From NCBI RefSeq assembly GCF_014337925.2, contig NZ_CP143423.1:2200501-2264500 (forward strand): a DNA stretch of 64,000 nt, given 5' to 3'. How positions within the stretch are numbered: position 1 is the stretch's first letter; each line of letters opens with the position of its first letter. Under the pieces are notes generated by a model. The model saw only the letters and a list, made by a program, of their open reading frames with translations. It did no database searches and had not been told where the DNA came from. Positions 1-7,628 of this stretch are shown piece by piece. The position numbers and the translations under genes were made by a program. This stretch comes from Roseobacter fucihabitans (lineage in GTDB: Bacteria; Pseudomonadota; Alphaproteobacteria; Rhodobacterales; Rhodobacteraceae).

Positions 1-597
1 ACCCTTCCGACCATTCGTCTGGGCGTCAAAATGTTCCTGTTGACCATGGTTAGAAAGAGCGAACTTCAAGACGCAACTTGGGATGAAGTCGATTTTGAAA
101 ACGCGGTTTGGTCGATTCCGAAGGAAAGAATGAAGCGATCCAAGCCCCATAACATTTACCTGGCACAACAGACGATCGACATACTGATCGCGCTGAAGAC
201 CTGCGCAGGCAATTCCAGATATCTGCTTCCTTCACGTTATGACGCGGATGCCCCAATGTCGCGGGCGACATTCAACCGCGTAACAAAAGCTGTAATCATA
301 CGAGCACAAAAGGAGGGCCTACCTCTCGAACACTTCACCGTTCACGACCTGCGCCGAACTGGCTCAACGCTGTTGAACGAACTGGGGTTCAATGTTGACT
401 GGATTGAAAAATGTCTTGCACACGAAGACGGACGGTCATCGCGCGGAATTTACAACAAGGCCGAGTATGAGCACCAGCGCCGACATATGATGCAAGAGTG
501 GGCCAATCTCGTGGACGCTTGGATGGCAGGTCAGAAATATCAACCTACGCTCTATCCGCCTGCGATGGACCTTCTCGTCCCCGAACCGACGGTTTGA
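1..597 (+). CDS. P4-type tyrosine recombinase (integrase), C-terminal part
   Basis: The frame is open from base 1, so the gene begins before the window; about 198 residues are visible. This is the catalytic half of a phage P4-like integrase. Visible motifs are the VRKSEL stretch near the start (first catalytic Arg region), HDLRRTGSTLL (the H-x-x-R box) and CLAHEDGRSSRGIYNKAEY, where the Tyr of GIYNKAEY should be the nucleophile. Such enzymes integrate genomic islands, usually at tRNA genes. It converges with, and overlaps by 53 bp, an AlpA-type regulator on the other strand. Both are probably the edge of an integrated element lying to the left. Whether the N-terminal half is intact cannot be seen. 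Confidence 0.85.
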   Translation, partial: TLPTIRLGVKMFLLTMVRKSELQDATWDEVDFENAVWSIPKERMKRSKPHNIYLAQQTIDILIALKTCAGNSRYLLPSRYDADAPMSRATFNRVTKAVIIRAQKEGLPLEHFTVHDLRRTGSTLLNELGFNVDWIEKCLAHEDGRSSRGIYNKAEYEHQRRHMMQEWANLVDAWMAGQKYQPTLYPPAMDLLVPEPTV

Positions 598-859
598 CCG
601 GGCGGGCTTTGCGTAAGCGTACGTCCGGTATAGGGGCTCGCTTATCTGTTTTAGCGTCCGATATCCTACGGCGCTCGTCGAGCCATGCCTCTACCTCGCC
701 TTGGTCCCAGACAACGCACCTGGCTGACAATCGAAACCGTCTTGGGAATTCTCCACGTCTTTCGAGTTCATAGATGGTGGTGTCAGCCAACGGTACCATC
801 TCGCGAAGCTGATGACGCCTAATTGTTCTTCTCATGGGTTGCAACTTTTCGCGTGGCAT
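545..859 (-). CDS. AlpA-family prophage/island transcriptional regulator
   Basis: 104 residues. The segment LREMVPLADTTIYELERRGE followed by FPRRFRLSARCVVWDQGEVEAWLDER is the AlpA/excisionase-like winged helix-turn-helix typical of small regulators beside P4-type integrases, where they control the integrase or act as excision factors. The start at 859 is chosen because AAAGGA lies about 7 bases upstream; an internal ATG at 835 is an alternative. The basic C-terminal tail reads over the end of the integrase gene on the opposite strand. Family assignment is by motif; the exact role is inferred. Confidence 0.75.
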   Translation of the reverse strand: MPREKLQPMRRTIRRHQLREMVPLADTTIYELERRGEFPRRFRLSARCVVWDQGEVEAWLDERRRISDAKTDKRAPIPDVRLRKARPVKPSVRGREGPSQADRA

Positions 860-1177
860 AAGGCGTCCTTTCGATTCTCACATATAGTTCCTGATAGAGA
901 CCGAAAGCCTTGGTTGAACGGAAGCCCTTGCCCAGCAGCTAACGGTAGTCGGATATTGTGGCGTGTAAATCGGATAGAGCAGCAGAACTTGGTTTCGGGG
1001 GCTCGCTGGGATCTCAAGTTGCTTTTTCAAGCGGCATCATAATATCGCACAAAGACTTGCTTTACCCTATGTCTCGATATTCGAACCTGCATCCAGTCGC
1101 TTGAGGGCCACCAATGGTCTTGCCACGTTTTAGTTCCGGTCTCTTTCGAGCAATGTTTGCTATGAAGGAGATAGAGA

Positions 1178-1453
1178 ATGGCACCGAGATACACAGACGA
1201 GTTTCGTCTTGATGCAGTACGCATCGCAACGACCAGTGGGCTGACACGACCGCAAGCGGCAGCGGATTTAGGAGTTGGGCTTTCGACGTTGAACAAGTGG
1301 GTTCAAAAGCATCAGCATGACAACCTGATGTCGGGTCCTCACGAGGATGTCGAGAAAGAGAACGAACGCCTTCGCAAGGAAGTTCGGTTGCTTCGCGAGG
1401 AGAGGGAAGTGTTAAAAAAAGCGGCAATCTTCTTTGCAGGCCAAAGTCGGTGA
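1178..1453 (+). CDS. IS3-family transposase OrfA
   Basis: 91 residues. The N-terminal half is a helix-turn-helix (YTDEFRLDAVRIATTSGLT, then QAAADLGVGLSTLNKWV). The C-terminal half is a leucine-zipper-like coiled coil (ENERLRKEVRLLREEREVLKK). It binds the IS ends and helps regulate transposition. AAGGAG lies about 9 bases before the ATG. Its stop overlaps the GTG of orfB (GTGA at 1450-1453). An A7 run at 1414-1420 followed by G sits near the 3' end, the position of the programmed -1 frameshift in IS3 elements. Confidence 0.92.
   Translation: MAPRYTDEFRLDAVRIATTSGLTRPQAAADLGVGLSTLNKWVQKHQHDNLMSGPHEDVEKENERLRKEVRLLREEREVLKKAAIFFAGQSR
1414..1420 (+). promoter_or_regulatory. candidate programmed -1 frameshift site of the IS3 element
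   Basis: A run of seven A followed by G within the orfA coding sequence. A -1 slip moves ribosomes from the orfA frame into the orfB frame, which is open from here. This is the classical IS3-family arrangement for making the OrfAB transposase. A downstream stimulatory structure was not worked out. Confidence 0.7.
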
Positions 1454-2307
1454 GGTTCGCCTTTATCGACGCCTGGAAAGAAGAATGGCCTGTCGAATTT
1501 CTTTGCCGCGTCATGCAGGTTACGTCGCGAGGATTTCGCGCGTGGCGAAGCCGCCCGATGAGCCAGCGACAGCGCGACGATATGGTGATCCTGGCGCATA
1601 TCCGCGAACAGCACCGCTTAAGCCTGCAAAGCTATGGCGGGCCTCGCATGACCGAAGAACTGCAAGAACTGGGTCTGCAAGTTGGGCACCGGCGCGTGGG
1701 CCGCTTAATGCGGGAGAATAGCATCAAAATCATCAGGACCCAGAAATACAAGGTTACGACCGACAGCAATCATGCGTTTAACATCGCCCCTAACTTGCTG
1801 GGCCAGGACTTCTTTGCAGATGGTCCAAACCAAAAGTGGGCCGATGACATTTCCTACATCTGGACCAGTGAGGGCTGGTTGTATCTGGCAGTGATCCTTG
1901 ATTTGTATTCCCGTCGTGTCATCGGTTGGGCGGTTAGCAATCGTATGAAGCGGGATCTGGCGATCCGAGCATTGGATATGGCTGTGGCACTGCGGCAACC
2001 GCCGAAGGGCTGCATGCATCATACGGATCGCGGGTCGCAATATTGTTCAGGCGACTATCAGAAACGGCTGTCTAAACACGGCTTCCAAGTTTCGATGAGC
2101 GGTAAGGGAAACTGCTACGACAATTCCATGGTTGAAACGTTCTTCAAATCACTCAAGGCAGAGCTGATTTGGCGCAACCGCTGGGAAACCAGGCGTAAAG
2201 CCGAAGGGGCGATTTTCCAGTATATCAATGGGTTCTACAATCCACGACGGCGGCACTCGTCATTAGGTGGCAAAAGCCCCTTGGCCTTCGAACGAAAGGC
2301 TGCCTAA
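1450..2307 (+). CDS. IS3-family transposase OrfB (DDE integrase domain)
   Basis: 285 residues, the usual length. The rve catalytic core is visible: first Asp in NQKWADDISYIWT, second Asp in HHTDRGSQYC and the Glu in NCYDNSMVETFFKSLKAEL. The C-terminus carries YNPRRRHSSLGGKSPLAFE. It probably acts as an OrfAB fusion made by -1 frameshifting at 1414-1420: the orfB frame is open from that run through to its GTG. Intact and plausibly active. It is related to, but distinct from, the two dead IS3 copies near 24 kb and 57 kb. Confidence 0.93.
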   Translation: MRFAFIDAWKEEWPVEFLCRVMQVTSRGFRAWRSRPMSQRQRDDMVILAHIREQHRLSLQSYGGPRMTEELQELGLQVGHRRVGRLMRENSIKIIRTQKYKVTTDSNHAFNIAPNLLGQDFFADGPNQKWADDISYIWTSEGWLYLAVILDLYSRRVIGWAVSNRMKRDLAIRALDMAVALRQPPKGCMHHTDRGSQYCSGDYQKRLSKHGFQVSMSGKGNCYDNSMVETFFKSLKAELIWRNRWETRRKAEGAIFQYINGFYNPRRRHSSLGGKSPLAFERKAA

Positions 2308-2511
2308 ATGAGTTGAGAGACCGGAACGCAACCGCGACAAGACCAATTGCGCGCAGAGGCGGAAATCACTGCAGCCAGAAAGACAGAACTTCAAGCGGAT
2401 GTGGCAAATACCTTGGCAGAGCGCCGCGCCACGCAGGATTGGAAGCCGTCTTCTGCCGACAACAACGAGCTTGGAAAAAGTGAACGTGCTGAAGTCGCGC
2501 CGCGCCGTTGG

Positions 2512-2901
2512 GTAGACCTCCTCAAGGTGGGCGCGGATGTCGCGGGTCGACAGGCCAGCCGCGTAGAGACCAATAAATTTGTTATCCATGCCGTCGATCC
2601 GGGTCTGGCCCTTCGGGATCAGTTCCGGCCCAAAACTGCCGTCTCGGTCACGTGGGATGTCGATTGGCATCGCGCCGTCATTGCCCTTCAGCGTTTTGCG
2701 CGTCGTGCCATTGCGACGGTTGCTTTGTTGGTTCGAGGGTTCTGTATCAGGTTCATAGCCCAGATGGTTGGTCAGTTCCGAACCCGGCATCCGCTCCTTG
2801 AATTCTTTCATCAAGCCTTTGTCGCCCAGAAAATCTTTAGGCCGTTCAACACCGCTCAGAAGCTCTTCCAGTAGTTCCTTGGAAATCGTCATTGTCGTCA
2901 T
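2512..2901 (-). pseudogene. IS256-family (Mutator-type) transposase, N-terminal fragment
   Basis: About 130 residues match the start of an IS256-type transposase: ISKELLEELLSGVERPKDF, NRRNGTTRKTLKG, IPRDRDGSFGPELIPKGQTR and IGLYAAGLSTRDIRAHLEEVY. After this point similarity stops abruptly; the frame continues to 2263 through sequence that does not look like the family and runs into the IS3 end. Full-length members have about 400 residues with three catalytic acidic residues, all missing here. It was probably truncated by insertion or recombination involving the neighbouring IS3 element. Confidence 0.85.
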
Positions 2902-3713
2902 GCTCCTTTAGTTTGGAAGCATGGGCCAAATTACTCATACACAGAAAATCGAACACTCTCGTACGCCAAGATTACTACGGGCAAAGGTTTCCCGTTAAAT
3001 CATGCCAATTCCAAAAAAATCAATACAATGATCGGACCTACCCAACCACCGTTTTACATGCCGATCGTGTCACGCCAGAAGGCGCTGCACACCCAAATCC
3101 CATCGCGGCATCGGCCTCCTACTCCCCCGAAGCACATCGCCCACCATCATCCATTCAGCTGCAAGAAGATGTATTTTATAACTTTAAAACATAAACTTGT
3201 ATCAACCAACGTCGCCGTACCAAGTGATCTTAACAGTCTTTTCAATGTGATCCTGACCACCCAAACAGGTCATCGGCAGGTTCATGAAAGCAATCAAAAA
3301 CCTTCCAAGGACCGTGTAGCCCCTCGCATGTCAATCACCATTGACGCGGCACCGAGTTTGTTTTTCTGGCGGCATCCGCAGGTTAAAATTGGTTAACAGA
3401 CATGGTTCTGTCATCTCGCATGGCTTCAAGCAGCCACTGCCGTGCCGTGGGCAAAACGAAACGGTGGAAACCAGAAGTCGCCGTACGCGCCACATCCGCA
3501 AAATGGTCGATCACGCCATGGAGGTGATCTGCGACCGTCTTAGAAAAACGCCCGTCGAGGTCTTCTGCCAGAAAATGACAAGATCCCAACCCTGAGACTC
3601 ACAAGAATAGCAACTCAACTGTCGCTCACCAAGACACCGCACTTGCGTCTGATGAATGTGGTGAAATTCCTGCTCGGCACCAAGCAACAATGAGCCGTAC
3701 GAGCCGCGCGCAT
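2902..3713. other. intergenic stretch without a recognisable gene
   Basis: About 810 bp between the IS256 fragment and the terminator of the LH2 operon. Open frames here are short, of odd composition (rich in Pro, His, Ser) and lack recognisable domains or good ribosome binding sites. No RNA gene is seen. It is probably decayed flanking DNA of the mobile elements. Confidence 0.5.
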
Positions 3714-3741
3714 AAAAAAAGAGCCGCAGAACATGCGGCTC
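3714..3741 (-). terminator. Rho-independent terminator of the LH2 operon
   Basis: On the minus strand an 8-bp stem (GAGCCGCA / TGCGGCTC, 5-base loop, 3721-3741) is followed by seven T (the A run at 3714-3720). It lies about 50 bp after the stop of the last gene of the pucBAC operon, where a terminator is expected. Confidence 0.9.
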
Positions 3742-3792
3742 CCGTTTGAAAATGCAACCCATACGGACCAAACGCTGTCTGATGATGTCCGA

Positions 3793-4485
3793 TCAGCTCA
3801 CAGCGGGCCAGCCAAGCGCGCGCGAGAAGGGCAGATCGCCACCCTTAATCACTGAATTCGATCTCTTGCTGGCGGACAACAACGGCATCGGCCAGAACGA
3901 CTTTGACATATGACGCCCACCGCTGATCACGGATCTTTTGCGCGACTTAGTCGACAACAACGGCATCGGCCAAAAAGCGCGCGATTTGAAACCGCCACCA
4001 GAAATCGCGGATTTCCGTTTGCGCCGCACACTCAACAGTCGCATGCCAAAACCTGATGTTATGGGACCGCCCTCATACTCGGTACGCTTCGGGCTTACCG
4101 TCAAAAACCGCGGGTGTTCGAGCAAAATACTCGGCGTACGTTCGGGACCATCAGGCATGTAGTAATCATCCACCACATCCCCTGCGCCCACGGTGTCAAA
4201 ACCCGCCATCATACCCCGCACGATCGTCGCGGCCGTCAGCGGGATGTAGGTCGCACGTACGACGACCGCCGCCAAACCCTTGTCGATATGCTTGGCATAA
4301 GGATCAACAGCCGCCTCATTGACCTTGGCAGAGGTTAGTCGCGCTTTGAGGTCCTTGGCACCCTCACCCTCTTGAGAAGCGATCACCGAGCATGCCCGCC
4401 TGGGCACACCGCGATCCATTATTTTCTTGGCGGCATCTCGCGCGGATGCCTCATCTTTGAACAAGCGTGTGATGACTGTCGTCAT
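3793..4485 (-). CDS. unknown LH2-operon protein with three C-terminal 26-residue repeats
   Basis: 230 residues. I do not recognise a named family. Residues 1-100 (ITRLFKDEASARDAAKKIMD, then VVVRATYIPLTAATIVRGMM) vaguely resemble small alpha/beta stress-protein or ferredoxin-like folds. Residues 148-173, 174-199 and 200-227 form three tandem units of 26-28 residues with consensus M-x-L-L-S, a basic stretch, S-(A/V)-I-S-G-G and ending F-W-P. The start overlaps the pucC stop (ATGA at 4482-4485), with GGAGGT inside pucC as ribosome site, so it is translationally coupled to the LH2 assembly factor. A role in LH2 assembly or membrane organisation is inferred from position only. Confidence 0.75.
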   Translation of the reverse strand: MTTVITRLFKDEASARDAAKKIMDRGVPRRACSVIASQEGEGAKDLKARLTSAKVNEAAVDPYAKHIDKGLAAVVVRATYIPLTAATIVRGMMAGFDTVGAGDVVDDYYMPDGPERTPSILLEHPRFLTVSPKRTEYEGGPITSGFGMRLLSVRRKRKSAISGGGFKSRAFWPMPLLSTKSRKRSVISGGRHMSKSFWPMPLLSASKRSNSVIKGGDLPFSRALGWPAVS

Positions 4486-5942
4486 ATTACCTCCACCGGG
4501 TTTGTGTTTGCGTTCGAAAGCTCAGAGCCCGGGGCGCACGTATCCGGCTGATGTCTTTGGCGTTTTGCATTCTTGAGGAAGGGCGCGGCGACCGCGATTG
4601 CCAACATCAAAAATACGATCTCGATCGTGAATACTACATTATAGGGTGTTTCCGAAACGTTTCCACCCCCCCCCTGAAAGCCGACGATCAGATCACGCAC
4701 GATCCCCGCCAGCGCTATTCCGAGCCCAGCGGCCGTGGCTTGCACGGCACCCCAGGCACCCAACGCAAGACCGATCCGTTCTTTCGGCGCCGCGCGAATG
4801 GTGGCCGTGAGTGTGGCGTGACCAAACAGCCCGGCACCGATCCCAGTTGCCAGAACGCCCAGAAGGAATGCTGGTATCCCAGCACCCTGCGATGACAGGA
4901 TAATGGCCAAAAACCCCGGAATACCCACTGCGGCACCGATGATGCCGAAACGCGCGGGCAGACCATTGCGTGCCAGCCCGCGAGACGCGATGCCAAATCC
5001 CAGCAGGGTCCCGGTCGCAAAAAGAGCGGTCAGCTTGGTCGTATCGGCCACCGAAAGCCCCAGCGCCTGCCCCCCGTAAGGTTCCAGTAAAACATCCGCC
5101 ATGCCAAAGCCGAAAGTGCCCAGACCGATTACGATCAACAGGCGTAACATGCCATCTGCCCGCATCAACAGCGCCCAGGCCTCGGAGAACCGGATCGGAA
5201 CGGCGCGTTTCATCGCTTGCGCCCGCGCCCTGTCGCGCGGCTCCTGCTGCCACATCGCATAAAGGTTCAGCCCAACCGTGACGACCGCAGCACCCTGTAT
5301 CACCTGCGCCAGACGTCCGGCGGTGAACTCTTCGAGTAAAGCGCCGAAAATCAGCGCGCTGACCACCATACCGACGAGCAGCATGACATACATCAGGCCG
5401 ACGACCTTGGGTTGGTCGTCTTCCTTGACCAGGTCAGTTGCCAGTGCCAGGCCGACGGTTTGCACCATATGCACACCGGCCCCCACCAGCAGAAAGGACA
5501 GCGCAGCAGATGTATAACCCAGCCAAAGCGGGGCTTCTGCGGCATATCCATAGCGCGACAACACCAGCAGCGCGAAGGGCATGATGGCAAAGCCACCGAA
5601 TTGATAAAGCGTGCCTTTCCAGATGTAGGGCACGCGCCGCAACCCCAGCGCAGAGACATGCACATCCGAGCGAAAGCCGATCAACGTGCGGAACGGCGCG
5701 AAAATGAGGGGAAGTGCGAGCATGAGCGCAACAAGGGAGGCCGGGACCGACAGCTCGACGATCATGACGCGGTTAAGCGTTCCGACAAGCAGCACCAGCG
5801 CCATGCCGACGGTCACCTGAAAAAGCGATAATCGCAGCAAGCGGCGCAGCGGCACCTCAGGCGTGGCCACATCCGCAAATGGCAAATATTTGGGCCCGAG
5901 AGCCGCCAGTTTGCGGGTGGCAAAATTTCGATAATCAAACAT
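4482..5942 (-). CDS. pucC: PucC-family LH2 assembly protein (MFS/BCD transporter family)
   Basis: 486 residues with about 12 hydrophobic segments. The N-terminus FATRKLAALGPKYLPFADVA, followed by LRLSLFQVTVGMALVLLVGT, and the conserved FRTLIGFRSDVH and GLRRVPYIWKGTLYQFGG identify the PucC/LhaA/BCH2 family, inner-membrane proteins needed for assembly of light-harvesting complexes and probably for delivery of bacteriochlorophyll. An in-frame TTG at 5954 is possible, but the ATG at 5942 matches known PucC N-termini. It follows pucA with about 100 bp and a strong hairpin between, and overlaps the next gene by 4 bp. Confidence 0.93.
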   Translation of the reverse strand: MFDYRNFATRKLAALGPKYLPFADVATPEVPLRRLLRLSLFQVTVGMALVLLVGTLNRVMIVELSVPASLVALMLALPLIFAPFRTLIGFRSDVHVSALGLRRVPYIWKGTLYQFGGFAIMPFALLVLSRYGYAAEAPLWLGYTSAALSFLLVGAGVHMVQTVGLALATDLVKEDDQPKVVGLMYVMLLVGMVVSALIFGALLEEFTAGRLAQVIQGAAVVTVGLNLYAMWQQEPRDRARAQAMKRAVPIRFSEAWALLMRADGMLRLLIVIGLGTFGFGMADVLLEPYGGQALGLSVADTTKLTALFATGTLLGFGIASRGLARNGLPARFGIIGAAVGIPGFLAIILSSQGAGIPAFLLGVLATGIGAGLFGHATLTATIRAAPKERIGLALGAWGAVQATAAGLGIALAGIVRDLIVGFQGGGGNVSETPYNVVFTIEIVFLMLAIAVAAPFLKNAKRQRHQPDTCAPGSELSNANTNPVEVI

Positions 5943-6007
5943 ATCTACGATCAATTCCCGCCCTTGGTACAGGGTACGACAATGACATTCTCAATTGACA
6001 AATGAAT

Positions 6008-6033
6008 GGGCCCGTCAGCAACGCTGCGGGCCC
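6008..6033 (-). promoter_or_regulatory. intercistronic hairpin between pucA and pucC
   Basis: GGGCCCG at 6008-6014 pairs with CGGGCCC at 6027-6033, with inner CAGC/GCTG pairing and one bulged base. No T run follows, so it is more likely an mRNA-stabilising or attenuating hairpin than a full terminator. In Rhodobacter a hairpin after pucBA keeps the short antenna transcript far more abundant than the pucBAC message; the same job is inferred here. Confidence 0.75.
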
Positions 6034-6039
6034 GATCTT

Positions 6040-6387
6040 TTATTGAGTTATGACCGAGTAGGTTCCGGAACCGGCCGTGGCATGCACCTCTGGCGGTTGC
6101 AGGATTGCCTTTACGGGCGTGCCATCCGAGAGGATGATCGTTACTTCGCGCGCGTCACCAGTGGGCGTTACGTAGGATGCCTTTGCCGTATCCGTGCCCT
6201 CCAGTATCGCGGCGGAAGCAGATTGCCCGCCTGAGCCCAGTTCATTGCCTGACAGGAAGTCAGAGACCCAGGTGGTATTACTGAGCACGGCCACGTGAAC
6301 AGCGAAGGATCCGATTGCGACGGCGCTCAGAAAAAGCGGAACACCAACTGTTGGCTTAACGACAAGCCACATCTTTGCATTATTCAT
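6040..6387 (-). CDS. pucA: LH2 antenna alpha chain with C-terminal extension
   Basis: 115 residues. Residues 1-46 are a typical LH2 alpha chain: MNNAKMWLVVKPTVGVPLFL, then a membrane helix with the bacteriochlorophyll ligand His31 (FAVHVAV) and the TTW motif at 38-40. Rhodobacter chains have aromatic residues at 44 and 45; here they are Phe44 and Leu45, the pair known from blue-shifted LH2/LH3 complexes. About 65 further residues (GTDTAKASYVTPTGDAREVT and beyond, ending SVITQ) follow, whereas ordinary alpha chains have 50-60 in total. The extension should lie on the periplasmic side. Transcribed with pucB just upstream. Confidence 0.93.
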   Translation of the reverse strand: MNNAKMWLVVKPTVGVPLFLSAVAIGSFAVHVAVLSNTTWVSDFLSGNELGSGGQSASAAILEGTDTAKASYVTPTGDAREVTIILSDGTPVKAILQPPEVHATAGSGTYSVITQ

Positions 6388-6399
6388 GAAGGGCCTCCC

Positions 6400-6555
6400 T
6401 TATCCGAGCCAAGGGGTCGCGACCGCGACCAGAATATGCGCCAAAAGCGCAATTGCGCCGAAAACGCGCGTGCCATCAATCAGATAGCTGTGCACCTCTT
6501 CGGCCTCGTCAAGCGTCAAGCCTGTTGGCCAAACCTTATCATCATTATCCGCCAT
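6400..6555 (-). CDS. pucB: LH2 antenna beta chain
   Basis: 51 residues, read directly from the minus strand. It begins [20 protein letters not shown] and ends VAVATPWLG, a near-standard LH2 beta chain with His22 (EEVHSYL) near the B800 site and His40 (LLAHILV) as the B850-type ligand. AACGGAGGACGAA provides a strong ribosome site (GGAGG) about 6 bases before the ATG. The stop is 12 bp before the pucA start. Two PpsR-type palindromes lie about 100-145 bp upstream. Confidence 0.96.
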   Translation of the reverse strand: MADNDDKVWPTGLTLDEAEEVHSYLIDGTRVFGAIALLAHILVAVATPWLG

Positions 6556-6656
6556 ATTTCGTCCTCCGTTATATTGACGTAAGCCGATGCACCCGGAAAA
6601 CGATTAATCCGAAACACCCAACTTGAAAGAACGCACACTGTAAGTAAGATCGAATG

Positions 6657-6674
6657 TGTCACGAATTAATTACA
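6657..6674. promoter_or_regulatory. PpsR/CrtJ operator 1 of the puc operon
   Basis: Exact TGT-N12-ACA palindrome (TGT at 6657-6659, ACA at 6672-6674), the recognised binding site of the light- and oxygen-dependent repressor PpsR/CrtJ. It lies 102 bp upstream of the pucB start and 8 bp from a second perfect site, the paired arrangement that allows cooperative binding. Confidence 0.85.
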
Positions 6675-6682
6675 ATCACAAC

Positions 6683-6700
6683 TGTAAATTTAATCTGACA
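6683..6700. promoter_or_regulatory. PpsR/CrtJ operator 2 of the puc operon
   Basis: Second exact TGT-N12-ACA palindrome (TGT 6683-6685, ACA 6698-6700). With operator 1 it implies repression of LH2 synthesis under oxygen or light. Confidence 0.85.
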
Positions 6701-7176
6701 GTTTTGAATTGCGAGAAGTTCAGGCAATCCTCGCCTCAAAAAGGGTTCATATGGCGAAGTCTCTGTCTCGCCGTTCGTTTTAAGTGCAGGCCCTGCTGGC
6801 CTTATCAATACCGCCAAACACACCAACATGTTGCAATCGGCGACAGGCCTGACGGCAGCTTTGAAAAAACGACATGCGGTTATTATCGTCCGCCCGTCGG
6901 GGCAGTATTTCAGAATCAACGCGTGAAAATGACACCGATGCCGCGCGATCAATCCCCACCACAACGAGGCGATTGTCCTGCAAACGGGCCAAAAAAAGAG
7001 CAATCCTCCGTCGAAAATTAAATTGAAGTCATAAAGACTATTGAATTTGACTAAAATGACCAGCACGCTGCCTGATCTGACCGGCGGCTCCAATTTAGAG
7101 TTTGGGGCTTTCTAAAGACAGATATACGTCAAAATGATCCGCAAGACGGACATAAAAAACTAAAAAGGGACAAAAA
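6701..7176. other. intergenic region between the divergent puc operon and usp gene
   Basis: About 475 bp, AT-rich, containing the upstream part of the puc promoter region and the promoter of the usp-symporter pair. No convincing coding frame and no clear TTGAT-N4-ATCAA FNR-type site were found. Confidence 0.5.
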
Positions 7177-7614
7177 ATGACCATTAAACTGGTGATTGGC
7201 ATGGACGGGCAAGGGTCTGGGGACCGCGCTGTCTCCTATGCCAAGGATCTGGCGGAGAAGATTGGAGATTGTGAACTTTTGATCGCTTATGTGATTGAAT
7301 GGTCACCCTACTCCTTCCAGACCGCCGAAGAAAACGCGCAGCGCCACAAGCGGCGTGAAGAAGAAATTTCCATGGCCAAGGAGCGTATCGTTGATCCGGC
7401 CGTGGCCGCATTGACCGGCGCGGGCATGAAGGCGAAAGGAATCGTACGTCACGGTGACGTCGCCCAAACCCTCAACAGCATCTGCGAAAAAGAGGGCGGG
7501 CATCAGATTATCGTAGGGCGTTCCTCAGAGGGTGGATTTGCATCGCGCATCTTCGGCAGCTCGACCGGCAACCTTGTGATGAGCGCAACCGTGCCTGTGA
7601 CGGTCATTGGATGA
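7177..7614 (+). CDS. universal stress protein (UspA family)
   Basis: 145 residues, one USP domain. It begins with the beta strand IKLVIGMDGQGSGDRAVSYA and ends with the nucleotide-binding type loop IIVGRSSEGGFASRIFGS followed by VTVIG. AAAAAGGGA lies about 7 bases before the ATG. The stop is 14 bp before the symporter start, so the two are probably cotranscribed. Such proteins often accompany transporters and respond to stress or energy state; the specific role is unknown. Confidence 0.9.
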   Translation: MTIKLVIGMDGQGSGDRAVSYAKDLAEKIGDCELLIAYVIEWSPYSFQTAEENAQRHKRREEEISMAKERIVDPAVAALTGAGMKAKGIVRHGDVAQTLNSICEKEGGHQIIVGRSSEGGFASRIFGSSTGNLVMSATVPVTVIG

Positions 7615-7628
7615 AAAGGACAGCAATC

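Larger units (their letters stand above)
1116..2345 (+). mobile_element. IS3-family insertion sequence, apparently complete
   Basis: 1230 bp with imperfect terminal inverted repeats of about 30 bp: 1116-1145 starts TGGTCTTGCCACGTTTTAG, and the complement of 2316-2345 starts TGGTCTTGTCGCGGTTGCG; both end CCGGTCTCT. It contains the usual orfA and orfB. No 3-4 bp target duplication is visible at the ends (CAA on the left, ATT on the right), so one flank has probably been rearranged since insertion. Its right end abuts about 165 bp of unassigned sequence and then a truncated IS256-type gene. Confidence 0.9.

Noticed and set aside
2347-2874. 175-codon plus-strand frame across the IS256 remnant
   Set aside because: It is mostly the complement of the IS256 transposase fragment, which matches a known family on the other strand.
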